DNA of 64,000 bases, from contig NZ_BMPW01000036.1 in NCBI RefSeq assembly GCF_014647795.1, positions 1-64,000 of the forward strand, given 5' to 3'. This DNA is from Actinoplanes campanulatus (GTDB lineage Bacteria; Actinomycetota; Actinomycetes; Mycobacteriales; Micromonosporaceae). Both the position numbers and the translations under genes were made by a program. A model generated the notes under the pieces. That model was given only the letters and a program-made list of their open reading frames with translations. It did not search any database and was not told the DNA's origin. This document shows, one piece after another, positions 45,401-52,869 of the stretch (positions are counted from its first letter, which is position 1; every line of letters begins with the position of its first letter).

Positions 45401-47835
45401 TTCGGCGGGTTCGTGGTGCCGGTCAGCGCCGACTGGTCATTGCTCCAGACCGGGTTGTCGGAGAGGGCCCCCTGATCGAAGTTCGCCCGGTCGAAGTCCG
45501 TGCCGGTCAGCTGGATCGAGTAGGGGTTGCTCAGCAACTTGACCGCGTCGGCCCGGCGTTTGAGGGCGTCGAGCTCCTGCTTGCGGTGGTGCAACTCCCG
45601 GTCCAGGTAGAAGTCGCGCTGCTTGATGTCGAGCGCCCGCGCGGCCTTGTCCGCCTGCTGCCGAGCCACCCGCTGCCTGAGCCGGGTGTCCGCGATCTCG
45701 CGGTCCAGCGGCGTCAGGGTGCGCTGGACGATGTCGTTCTGAACGTCCAGCTTGTTCTGGTCGCGCTGGTCGAAGTACGCCTGCTCGGCCTGCTGCTGTT
45801 GCGGGGTCCGCTGTGTCAGGTGCGGAGCGCCGTGGGACGCGCCGGCCAGCGGCAGATCATTGCGGCCACCGTCCTGCCGCGACTGATCCTGGGATCCTGG
45901 CCGGTGGTCGGGCGAGGTGGACGGCCCGGTCTGCGACGGAATCGACGTGGACGGGCCGCCGGGAGTGCCGGTGCTCGGCTGACTCGGGCTCGTAACGTTC
46001 GTCGAAGTCGAAGTCGAAGTCGAAGTGGGAGACGACGTCGGGTTCGAGGTCGACGTCGTCGCGGTCGGGGTCCCGGTGGCGGCAGTGGTCGTGGTGTTCG
46101 TCGTCGCGGTGACCGGTGCGGTGCTGGTGGTGGCCGGTGAGGTGGAAACCGTCGTCGGGGATGAAGGCGACGGCGACGTGGAGGTAGCCGTCGTAGGGGA
46201 GAACGACGGCGAGGTGGTCGGTGACGGTCCGACGTTCAGGCTGCTCGGGGTGCTTGGGCTGCTGTTCGCGAGCGACACGTTCGGGCTCGGCGAACTCATC
46301 GGGCCGCTGGTGGCCACCGACGGCCCACCGACCGGCCCGGAGTTGCCGGTGTTCGGGGCGAACGCCACCGGCCCGTTCGAAGCCGTGCTGGACGGAGCCG
46401 TATGCACCGACGGCGACGAGGTCGAGACGCTCGGACCGGTGTTGGCCGGCGCCTCGACGGTCGGCGTGACCCCGGACAGCGTGACCCCACTGCTGGAGGT
46501 GGAGGTGGAGGCGCTGACCTGCGAATGAGTGGTCGTCGAGGCCTGAGCGGCGTCGTGGGAAGGCGAAGGCGAGGACGCCGGCGGAGACGACGACGGCGTC
46601 GAGGTGGAGGCGGAGCTGTGGCTCGCCGGAGACGACCCGCCACCGGACACGCTCCCGCCCGAGGAGGACGAGGAAGGCGACGAGGAGGACGAAGGCGACG
46701 AGGACGACGATGCGGAAGAGCCACCCTCCGACGCCCCCGAATCCGAGGACAGATCGCCGACCGCGGTGCTCACCCCCGTACCGGAAGAGGGGTTTGAAGC
46801 GGAAGACGAACCCGGCGCTGAATCACCCAGGGTGAGGCCCCCGGCGCCGTCGAGGCTGCCGCCGAGGTCCTTGAACTCCTGGCGGGTGCCGCCGACCGCC
46901 GACCCGGCCGCGCCGGACGTGGCCGCCTTGCCGAGGTCCTCCCAGCCGGGCAGCTCGCCGCCGACCAGGGATCCGCCCAGCTCACCGAAGACCTCACCAC
47001 CGGCGCCGCGGAACAGATTGTTCTTCCCGCCCGCGCCGACGCCGGCGATCGTGGACGCCGCGCCACCGGCCGCACCCGCCGCCGTCGACTGGAGCAGGTC
47101 ACCGACCGAGAAGTCGTCGTGCCCGGCCGCGTCCTGGTACGCCTGCACGCCGAGGTTGGTGAGCGCCTCCTCCTTGGCCTCGTCCTTGGCCTCGTGCAGC
47201 GCCTTCTTACCGAGGTCCTTCAGGCCCTTCTTGGTGGCGATGTCCTTGAGCGCCCGCTGCCCGGCCTCCTTGAGCGCCTGCTTGACGCCCTTCTTGGCGA
47301 GCTGCGCGACCAGCTTCTTGAAGATCTGCTGGATCGCGAACCGGGTCGCCGCGATCAGACCGCCGGCGGCCGGCGACGCCGCACCCAGCGTGAGCACCAC
47401 CGTGATGCCGAGGCCGATCAGTTCGATGACGAACAGGCCCAGCTCGATCCACGCCTCGAGTTTGGCGGCCTCGATGTCGGCGCCGCACTCCTTGACCATG
47501 TCGCCCATCGCGTCGGCGAACGTGATCAGCGCGTTGAGCGGGGCGTCCTCACCGTTGGCGACCTTGTGCCAGGCGTCGATGAAGGCCTCGATCGTGGTGC
47601 CGCTGCCGCCGTACGCGTCGATGAACCGCTGGGCCGCCACGGCGGCGTCCTCCCGCGGGGTCACCAGCGCTTCCGCCAGCCTGTACCACTGGTCGGCGAC
47701 GTCCCAGGTCAGCTTTTCGTTGCCCTCGGGCCAGTCGAAACCGACCACCCATTCGAGAGCGTCGTACGCCCATCCGGGCAGGTCCCACGGCGAGAAGTCG
47801 AACGGGTGCGGGATCGGGCTCGGCAGGATCGTCAC
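42412..47835 (-). CDS. Polymorphic toxin with two papain-like domains and a C-terminal nuclease-like domain
   Basis: This 1807-residue protein starts at GTG 47835, four bases after the WXG partner gene. The N-terminus (about 1-150, FDFSPWDLPGWAYDALEWVV) is the helical head of type VII-exported toxins. A hydrophobic segment (about 150-185) and a Lys-rich helix follow, then a Ser/Thr/Pro linker (about 335-665). Papain-like domain 1 has C877, H981 and D996 (VNCLDCSLSFLETYLHGRP, SAHAWNAVNHNGVLYFIDPQ). After a Pro-rich linker (about 1049-1155), domain 2 has C1456, H1560 and D1575. The tip (about 1640-1807) has HTIKRHSPDIPLRRD and EFFIVTTYPAG, like RNase A-type CdiA tips. The papain-like type includes glutamine deamidase/protease toxins. 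Export by a type VII system and contact killing are inferred. Confidence 0.87.
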   Translation of the reverse strand: MTILPSPIPHPFDFSPWDLPGWAYDALEWVVGFDWPEGNEKLTWDVADQWYRLAEALVTPREDAAVAAQRFIDAYGGSGTTIEAFIDAWHKVANGEDAPLNALITFADAMGDMVKECGADIEAAKLEAWIELGLFVIELIGLGITVVLTLGAASPAAGGLIAATRFAIQQIFKKLVAQLAKKGVKQALKEAGQRALKDIATKKGLKDLGKKALHEAKDEAKEEALTNLGVQAYQDAAGHDDFSVGDLLQSTAAGAAGGAASTIAGVGAGGKNNLFRGAGGEVFGELGGSLVGGELPGWEDLGKAATSGAAGSAVGGTRQEFKDLGGSLDGAGGLTLGDSAPGSSSASNPSSGTGVSTAVGDLSSDSGASEGGSSASSSSSPSSSSSPSSSSSGGSVSGGGSSPASHSSASTSTPSSSPPASSPSPSHDAAQASTTTHSQVSASTSTSSSGVTLSGVTPTVEAPANTGPSVSTSSPSVHTAPSSTASNGPVAFAPNTGNSGPVGGPSVATSGPMSSPSPNVSLANSSPSTPSSLNVGPSPTTSPSFSPTTATSTSPSPSSPTTVSTSPATTSTAPVTATTNTTTTAATGTPTATTSTSNPTSSPTSTSTSTSTNVTSPSQPSTGTPGGPSTSIPSQTGPSTSPDHRPGSQDQSRQDGGRNDLPLAGASHGAPHLTQRTPQQQQAEQAYFDQRDQNKLDVQNDIVQRTLTPLDREIADTRLRQRVARQQADKAARALDIKQRDFYLDRELHHRKQELDALKRRADAVKLLSNPYSIQLTGTDFDRANFDQGALSDNPVWSNDQSALTGTTNPPNARTERRYHQPGGLRVPLAMHQEDLERLVPRDQNGRPLRTPDPRGPWLRLMNDGGPASDPTRGVNCLDCSLSFLETYLHGRPTVAAARTVDAYNYGLPDRHVGEADGHHRAERVTGSGFTEVTPHVGNRSDADAKNDIDQGFARIARTLLQGGHGSTAIIINQWSGGSAHAWNAVNHNGVLYFIDPQSGVCVDATNFAGGPGHRTLYGHNGTNDPSNVIQLNALLLDGQGNPMAVPNTPPAPHYSSRTTPPPPPLAYQQQQAQPQPPVTQPSPPPAPPAPPPVPPVNTAPPVDTQPPAPPVDTQPPAPPSVNTEPTPTVSTPPAVDTQQAQTVTPSPSVEQSTTVDDSPVDESSVQARAEDGPAVRTSVEDSAPSPENERVTRTGEKESSPSTEAEPDREVFDPLAVLDPKSMDAPTDSDPLSVLDPGPRTEPEVTLAETPAVDAMADQQARENYQYENERTRREFDENHRQEMGRDLRKQAETKRAQADDLRYPLRSADERGDLAEADRIVADRRRLEVDADDLEVRASDIERGGEIGDVEVTGAEWERLNESASDLAPGPVETGDRSALTGDDSPRSIDTTRRYHQRGGLRPPLRVHQTDLERAVPRDDDGHPVRQADPRDGEWFGLVNDGGPEADPTRSINCGDTVLSLFDTYMHGRPRVSAPRTFDGYRNGDPSRPYGAERGVSARIEATTGGRFEGLTDVGALDPENARNEVRLAEGRLRNHLLGLGHGSFAFVTTQDQAGRTHAFAAVNQNGTILYLDAQTRQISESGPMHSGRNVPCDVMRFDALTVDGEGRPRPMTAGDPPHIATDPSGAPDPNDTRSEDEKLADIMRRLDQLGEAPPRLHMTDHDEKYKDNGAHTIKRHSPDIPLRRDLNLKTIEGRIYGDSGWDGYTSASYQWTDSSTMNREINKYLRDNWEEIRSDLAMEGEHVRLFDAGHRVGQGFHNKGMHGVGPRQAEFGETSIVKIVISLVEDSDPAEFFIVTTYPAGLGY
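44477..44530. repeat. Two perfect 27-base tandem repeats in the toxin linker
   Basis: The 27-base unit at 44477-44503 recurs exactly at 44504-44530 and encodes repeated PPAPPVDTQ on the minus strand. It lies in the proline-rich linker between the two papain-like domains and is prone to slippage. Confidence 0.9.
46001..46026. repeat. Hexanucleotide GTCGAA repeat in the toxin linker
   Basis: GTCGAA is repeated four times plus a partial copy, encoding alternating Thr-Ser on the minus strand. Six-base units keep frame, so slippage would change linker length but not inactivate the toxin. Confidence 0.9.
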
Positions 47836-47839
47836 GGCA

Positions 47840-48166
47840 TCAGGCCCCGTACGACTTGGTGACGGTGTCGGAGGACCGCGCGTCGGCGCCCAGGTTGTCC
47901 TCGACCGAGGCGATGGCCGCGTCGCCGAGGCCCTGCACATACCCGGAGATCTTCCCGAACGCATCGGTGAACTGCTGCAACAGCGGACCGTAGTTCTGCT
48001 GGAAGGCGGCGCCGATGTCGTCGCGGCCCCACGGCTGGCCCTGACTGGCCGCGTTCACCTCGGCGACCGTGCTGTTGTTCAGGCTGACCAGCTGTTTCCC
48101 GGCGGCCGACAGGTCCCGGCCGGCGGCGGTGGCACGTTGCGGATCGAGGTACAGCTCACCGGTCAT
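47840..48166 (-). CDS. WXG100-like secretion partner of the toxin
   Basis: This 108-residue helical-hairpin protein opens MTGELYLDPQRATAAGRDLS and has QGQPWGRDDIGAAFQQNYGP, with WGR in the place of WXG. Such ESX-associated proteins precede type VII polymorphic toxins and are co-exported or act as chaperones. ATG 48166 is chosen; a GTG at 48175 adds three residues and sits closer to GGGAGG. It overlaps the YbaB-like gene by 11 bases. Confidence 0.85.
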   Translation of the reverse strand: MTGELYLDPQRATAAGRDLSAAGKQLVSLNNSTVAEVNAASQGQPWGRDDIGAAFQQNYGPLLQQFTDAFGKISGYVQGLGDAAIASVEDNLGADARSSDTVTKSYGA

Positions 48167-48584
48167 CGTCGTCACCGGCCTCCCGCATCAGCCGGTCCTG
48201 GCGGGCCAGCAGGCCACCGAAGTCGCCGTCACGCATGAACCGTGCCCCCGGCGAGTCGGCCGGAAGGTACTCACCGACCATCGCCTGCACCTGGTCTGTC
48301 GTCTTCGCGACAGCCTGCTCGACGGTCCGCAGAATCGTCCGGGACAGCTGGTCCGGATCCTGACGGCGGTAGACCTCCCGGTCCAGCTTCAGGTCGACCA
48401 ACTGGCCGCGGGCGCCGACGGTCGCCTTCACCAGACCGTCCGGCGACTCCGCGGTGACGGAAAGCCTGGCCAGCCGGTCCTGAATGTCGTCGAGGCCCAG
48501 GCGCAGACGCTGGTACTGCGACACCACGTCGTCGAAACGCGCACGCAGCGCATGGTTCGGATCGCGGTCGGCCTGTCTGCTCAC
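48156..48584 (-). CDS. YbaB/EbfC-family protein of the toxin locus
   Basis: This 142-residue protein has the YbaB fold pattern: a helix, then SVTAESPDGLVKATVGARGQ, LVDLKLDREVYRRQDPDQLS and a long C-terminal helix. It ends in an acidic tail. YbaB proteins bind DNA as dimers, and in actinobacteria they regularly head WXG/polymorphic toxin operons with an unclear role (regulator or chaperone). It is the first gene of the toxin operon. Confidence 0.87.
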   Translation of the reverse strand: MSRQADRDPNHALRARFDDVVSQYQRLRLGLDDIQDRLARLSVTAESPDGLVKATVGARGQLVDLKLDREVYRRQDPDQLSRTILRTVEQAVAKTTDQVQAMVGEYLPADSPGARFMRDGDFGGLLARQDRLMREAGDDDDR

Positions 48585-48679
48585 GGTGGTCTCCCCGAGG
48601 ACTCGCGAATTGACTGGAGCAACCTACCAGCAGCTCTCTGCTCTAAGCTCCCCTCGCGATGGTTGAAGGAGGCAGCTGG

Positions 48680-49873
48680 ATGATCACGCTCGCCGAGGCG
48701 CGGGAGATCGCCACGGGATGGGCTCACCGGCAGACGGTCCGGCGCGGCTACCCGTGCACACCGCAGGTCGATGAGTTGGCGCTCGGCTACGCGGTCTGGA
48801 TGCGGCTGCCGCCGGAGGCGCGGACCGGGCCGGGCGAGGACGTGATCACCGTCATAGACCGGGAGACCGGCCGGCTCTCGCACTGGCCGCCGGCGCCGTC
48901 CGAGGAGCTCGACCAGCGCTACACCGCCCGCCGGGATGCCGCCGTCGGGTTGCACCAGACCTCCGATCCGGTCGCTGAGCTGCGGCGGGAGGCGTATCGG
49001 CGGGTCAGCCCCTCGGTCGCCGCGCACTTCACCACCTCCGACGGGCGGCTGTTCCGGGCCCGCGGCGCCAAGGGCGACCAGGAGCTGCGGCACCACCCGC
49101 TGGTCGCCGAACGGCTGGCCGCGATCGCGCCGGGGGAGATGGTCCGCGGGGCGGAGCGGCACGCTGAGCTGCTGGTCGTCTCCGACGTCCTGTACGAGGC
49201 GGGCAGCCTGGGCGGCGGGCAGTTCGAGACGTTCCACATCCGGGAGAGCGGCGACCCCCGTGGCGGGGAGCCCGCGACACCCTGCTTCACCTGCTGTGAC
49301 GTGCTCGTGGCGCTGGGTGTGCTGGGGGAGGACGACCGCACGTACCGTAGGATCCGCCGCCTTGCCGAAGGCACCGATCCGCGGCCGGGCCGGTTCCCGC
49401 CGGACGTGGCGTGGGAACTCGCCGCCGAAGGCTGGGAGCCTTCACCCGTGCGGGAACGTCGCGCTTCAGCGGTCCTTCGGGCCATCGAGGAGAACAAAGG
49501 CGCGGAGTACGAGCTGAGGCGCTTCCCGGCCGCGGAGGCCGCGTTCCTGGAGTTCTACGACGTCGCCCCGAACCGCAACTGTCCCGGCGTCGCGCAGCGG
49601 GTCCGCTGGTTCCAGTTGGGCACCGGGTCGCCGCGTCACCTGGCCGACCCGCTGGGCGAGTTCGGCCGGGCCGTCGGTGCCCGGATGTTCCCGCTCGGCA
49701 TCGAGGGCTACGAGGAGGCGGTGCTCGCGATCGACGAGCGCGGCCGGGTGTTCTCCCTCGACCAGGGCGGCGAGTGGTTCATCGGCGAGACCCTCGACGA
49801 GGCGATCGTCGCGCTGCTCACCGGCCTGCCGGCCGCCCGCATCCGTGACGATGGCACCTGGAGTCAGCGATGA
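48680..49873 (+). CDS. Fusion of a YwqJ-like deaminase and a SUKH-3 immunity domain, copy 1
   Basis: This 397-residue protein has an N-terminal domain (about 1-85) with LGYAVWMRLPPEARTGPGED and ITVIDRETGRLSHWP, similar to YrhB/Imm35-like proteins. A central deaminase-like domain (about 110-215) has RARGAKGDQELRHHPLVAER, the zinc His/Glu pair H161-A-E163 and PCFTCC (C202, C205). The C-terminal SUKH-3 domain (about 275-397) has EFGRAVGARMFPLGIEGYEE and LDQGGEWFIGETLDEAI. YwqJ-type domains are predicted nucleic-acid or nucleotide deaminases of toxin systems, and SUKH domains are immunity folds. The start at 48680 has GGAGG upstream. It diverges from the toxin operon and overlaps copy 2 as ATGA. 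Confidence 0.85.
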   Translation: MITLAEAREIATGWAHRQTVRRGYPCTPQVDELALGYAVWMRLPPEARTGPGEDVITVIDRETGRLSHWPPAPSEELDQRYTARRDAAVGLHQTSDPVAELRREAYRRVSPSVAAHFTTSDGRLFRARGAKGDQELRHHPLVAERLAAIAPGEMVRGAERHAELLVVSDVLYEAGSLGGGQFETFHIRESGDPRGGEPATPCFTCCDVLVALGVLGEDDRTYRRIRRLAEGTDPRPGRFPPDVAWELAAEGWEPSPVRERRASAVLRAIEENKGAEYELRRFPAAEAAFLEFYDVAPNRNCPGVAQRVRWFQLGTGSPRHLADPLGEFGRAVGARMFPLGIEGYEEAVLAIDERGRVFSLDQGGEWFIGETLDEAIVALLTGLPAARIRDDGTWSQR

Positions 49874-51114
49874 TCAGCCGTACCGAAGCCGAAGCCGCCG
49901 CCGCTGCCTGGGCGCGCGCCGAGACGCTGACCCGTGGGCAGCAGTGGCGGGCATCTGTCGAGGAGTTCGACCAGGGGTTCATCGTCCGGACCGTCGCGGA
50001 CGGCCCGGCCGACCCGGGCGCCGGTGTGACCGTCATCGACCGGGAGACCGGCCGCGTCTCGACCTGGCCGGCCTGGCCGTCGGAAACCCTCAAGGAGCAG
50101 TACGAGCAGCGCCGCCCCGAGGTGGTCGGCCCGCCGAGGACCGCCGACCCCGAGGTCCAGCTCCGCCGCGAGATCCACCGTCGGCCCGCCCCTTCGGTGG
50201 CCGCCCACGCGACCGTGGACGGCCGTGTCTACATCGCCCGCGGCGCCAAGGGCGACCAGAAACTCAACCACCACCGGCTCGTGCTGGAGCGGCTCGCCGA
50301 ACAGTCACCGCGGGAGACGGTCCGCGGCTGTGAGCGGCACGCCGAACTGATCGCCTGCTCGGACGCGCTGCACGACATCGATCGCCGGCGGCACATGGCC
50401 GGTCAGGCCCCGCTGACGCTCGACGACGCCCGGGAGCTGCTGCGGGCCTCCCAGTTCCAGACGTTCCAGATCCACGCGCCCGGCGACCCGCTCGCCGGCA
50501 GGCCGAACGACCCGTGCGAGACCTGCACCTACGTGCTCACCCAGTTGCGGCTCATGCCGTGGGGCAAGACCGGGGCGCTGCACCACTTCGTCGCCCCGCC
50601 CCGGCCCAACCCGGATCCGGCCCGGTTCTCCGACACGCTCGCGTCGGAGATGCTCAACCACGGCTGGTTCCCGGACGTGCCGAACGAGTACAACACCGAG
50701 ATGATCGAGACCCTGGTGGAGAGCGACGTGCTCCCGGTCCACGGCCAGCAACACCAGCATGAATGGTTCCCGGCGGCGGGGGAGGCGTACGGGCACACCA
50801 ACCTGCTCGTGCTGTCGCGCCGGGCGCCCGGCCTGGAACAGCGCTCCCGGATGGTGCATGTCAACCCCGTCGACGCCGCGCACACCGCCGACCTGCTCCA
50901 CGAGTTCGGGCAGGTCATCGGGGTGCGACTGTTCCCGCTGGGCCGGGTCAACGACGAGTCGGTCCTGGCGATCGACGAACACGGACGGGTGTTCGACCTC
51001 GACCAGGCCGGCGAGTGGTTCGTCGCCGACACGTACATCGAGGCTTTGGAGACCCTGGTGCTGGGCAAACGCACCTACCGTGTCCGCGACGACGGCACCT
51101 GGGGCCCTGAGTAG
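49870..51114 (+). CDS. Fusion of a YwqJ-like deaminase and a SUKH-3 immunity domain, copy 2
   Basis: This 414-residue paralogue of the preceding gene has the same order. The N-terminal domain has VTVIDRETGRVSTWPAWPSE. The deaminase part has IARGAKGDQKLNHHRLVLER, H157-A-E159 and PCETC with C216 and C219, and the C-terminal SUKH-3 has LLHEFGQVIGVRLFPLGRVN and LDQAGEWFVADTYIEALETL. An insertion of about 18 residues after SDALHD lies between the zinc motifs. The two genes arose by tandem duplication and have diverged. Carrying a putative toxin fold and an immunity fold in one chain suggests an immunity or detoxifying role. Confidence 0.85.
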   Translation: MISRTEAEAAAAAWARAETLTRGQQWRASVEEFDQGFIVRTVADGPADPGAGVTVIDRETGRVSTWPAWPSETLKEQYEQRRPEVVGPPRTADPEVQLRREIHRRPAPSVAAHATVDGRVYIARGAKGDQKLNHHRLVLERLAEQSPRETVRGCERHAELIACSDALHDIDRRRHMAGQAPLTLDDARELLRASQFQTFQIHAPGDPLAGRPNDPCETCTYVLTQLRLMPWGKTGALHHFVAPPRPNPDPARFSDTLASEMLNHGWFPDVPNEYNTEMIETLVESDVLPVHGQQHQHEWFPAAGEAYGHTNLLVLSRRAPGLEQRSRMVHVNPVDAAHTADLLHEFGQVIGVRLFPLGRVNDESVLAIDEHGRVFDLDQAGEWFVADTYIEALETLVLGKRTYRVRDDGTWGPE

Positions 51115-51134
51115 CTCGCCGTCGCTGCGGCGGT

Positions 51135-52793
51135 TCACAGTTTGGTGGCCCGCGTCAGCACACGGAAGTCGAGTATCTGTTCTCCTCGTTCGAGACCGTG
51201 GGCGATCTCGGCGATGACCTGCAGTCGTGCCTTCTCGTAGGCCACGAGCTCGTGTGACGTCCGATATCGGGTGACCGCGTCATCGGTGTCGAGGTACAGC
51301 TGGGCGGCCCGATGGTTGATGTCGGCGGCGGCGCGGCCGGGCCGGCTCGTCGTCGCGTGCAGAAGCGCCGAGAACAGTGCCAGAGCCTCGGCCAGGCGGA
51401 TCGTCGCCCGCAGGTGGGTGGAGATGCCGTCGGTGCCGGCGCGCCGGACCTGCTCGATGGCGTGCTCCGAGTGGCGGATGCCGTCGACCGCCATTCTTCG
51501 TGCCCGCTCCAGATTGAAGGCGCTGCGTGAGCGGAGCACCTCGGAGAGGGCTCGCCGCCGCCATGCTGCCTGGCCGATCGCGATGAGCCCGGACGGCACG
51601 GGATCGGTGTCGGTCGCCGTGGCGAAGCCGTTCAGCACATGGGCGGACTCCGCGTACTTCCGCCGTGCGGAGTAGACGACCGACAGATTGAGCGTCGCCT
51701 CCGCGAGCAGCGGGCGGGGTGCGCCACGTGCGACCGCGGTGTGGTACCAGCCCGAAGCGAGGGAATGCAGCGCCGGATAGTCGCCGGCGGCCCTGGTCAC
51801 CACGGCCGCGGCACGGCCGCACCAATGCTGGTCGAGCCGGGGGGAGACGGAGGGTTCGAGCCATGCCAGCAGGAGCGCGAGATCAGGATCGGTGGCGCCG
51901 CGCCGGCCCTGACCCTCCAGTGTGCGGATGGCCGACATCACGGTCTCGGTCTCGGAGTCCATGCCGATCATGTCGCTGACCAGCGCGCTCGGGATGATGA
52001 TGGGCGGCGGCGTTCCGCCGGCGGGTGGCCGCGCGGCGTTGCCGGGCAGCGCCTCCAGCAGGTCCCAGATGGCGATGCTCATCCTGGCTTCGGCGCGGGC
52101 GTGGCGTACCTGATTGATCGGTTGTTCCGGGCGCCCGAGGGATCCGCTGAGGCGGGACCGGTTGTGCCGGAACTCCCACCAGTCGAGGTCCTGCCAGAGT
52201 TCGTCGCGGGTGCCGGGGACGGGGCCACAGGTACGGCGTGCGGAGCGCAACGCGTTGAGCAGCAGCCCGCGAAGATCGTCCTGATCGAAGCGTCCCGTCA
52301 AGCGGCTGAACCAGTCCGACCCGGTCGGCGGTGGTTCGACGGCCGGCCGGAACGGTCCGGGGCCGGGCGAGGGCGCCCACGCCCCGGCGAGCTTCTCCAG
52401 GGCCTTTCGCCGGCACTGCCGGACACCGCTGGCACCGAGCAGATGCGCGTCCCGCGATCGTTTGCGGCCGGTCGTGACCGTCACGGCCGGCAGCAGTGTT
52501 GCGATGCTCGGGCTTTCGTCGCTCGTCGTCGCCGGCAGCCGGGTCAGTTCGAGCCCGTAGCTGAACGACACCACCGCATGTTCGACATCCGACAGGATCT
52601 TCGCTCGGCTGACCTGATCCAGCAACATCCGTCTTGTCTGGCCGAGCGGGCGCCGCAGACCGGTCGCCGGATCGATGAAATAGCCGGACAGCGAAGTCGG
52701 CGCCACCCTGGTTCTCGGGGAGCAGGTGCCGTCCAGAACGGACCGGAAGCAATTCAGAAGATCATGCAGCTCCTCGGCCTCCGGCTGGATCAC
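51135..52793 (-). CDS. Large helical protein of unknown function beside the radical SAM operon
   Basis: This 552-residue protein is mostly alpha-helical. The N-terminal part (about 1-270) contains GYFIDPATGLRRPLGQTRRM and a Pro-rich gap, and DLDWWEFRHNRSRLSGSLGR is notable. The C-terminal part (about 310-540) is TPR-like (LAEATLNLSVVYSARRKYAE, LRATIRLAEALALFSALLHA). There is no signal peptide or membrane helix and no recognised catalytic motif. It is divergent from the radical SAM gene with 76 bases between starts, so a regulatory or sensor role for that operon is possible. Confidence 0.75.
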   Translation of the reverse strand: MIQPEAEELHDLLNCFRSVLDGTCSPRTRVAPTSLSGYFIDPATGLRRPLGQTRRMLLDQVSRAKILSDVEHAVVSFSYGLELTRLPATTSDESPSIATLLPAVTVTTGRKRSRDAHLLGASGVRQCRRKALEKLAGAWAPSPGPGPFRPAVEPPPTGSDWFSRLTGRFDQDDLRGLLLNALRSARRTCGPVPGTRDELWQDLDWWEFRHNRSRLSGSLGRPEQPINQVRHARAEARMSIAIWDLLEALPGNAARPPAGGTPPPIIIPSALVSDMIGMDSETETVMSAIRTLEGQGRRGATDPDLALLLAWLEPSVSPRLDQHWCGRAAAVVTRAAGDYPALHSLASGWYHTAVARGAPRPLLAEATLNLSVVYSARRKYAESAHVLNGFATATDTDPVPSGLIAIGQAAWRRRALSEVLRSRSAFNLERARRMAVDGIRHSEHAIEQVRRAGTDGISTHLRATIRLAEALALFSALLHATTSRPGRAAADINHRAAQLYLDTDDAVTRYRTSHELVAYEKARLQVIAEIAHGLERGEQILDFRVLTRATKL

Positions 52794-52869
52794 GCATCAA
52801 CGCTATCAAGGTCGAACCCGTGTTACGTTCCAGAAGTGATCGGTTGACGTCGATGTGGGCGGGGGAAGC

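Noticed and set aside
43561-46140. An 859-codon plus-strand open frame over the toxin gene
   Set aside because: It is antisense to recognisable toxin domains and has Arg/Val-rich low-complexity sequence.
47836-47964. Start of the toxin at 47964
   Set aside because: It would overlap most of the WXG gene end in a shadow frame. GTG 47835 follows the WXG stop and begins the conserved helical head.
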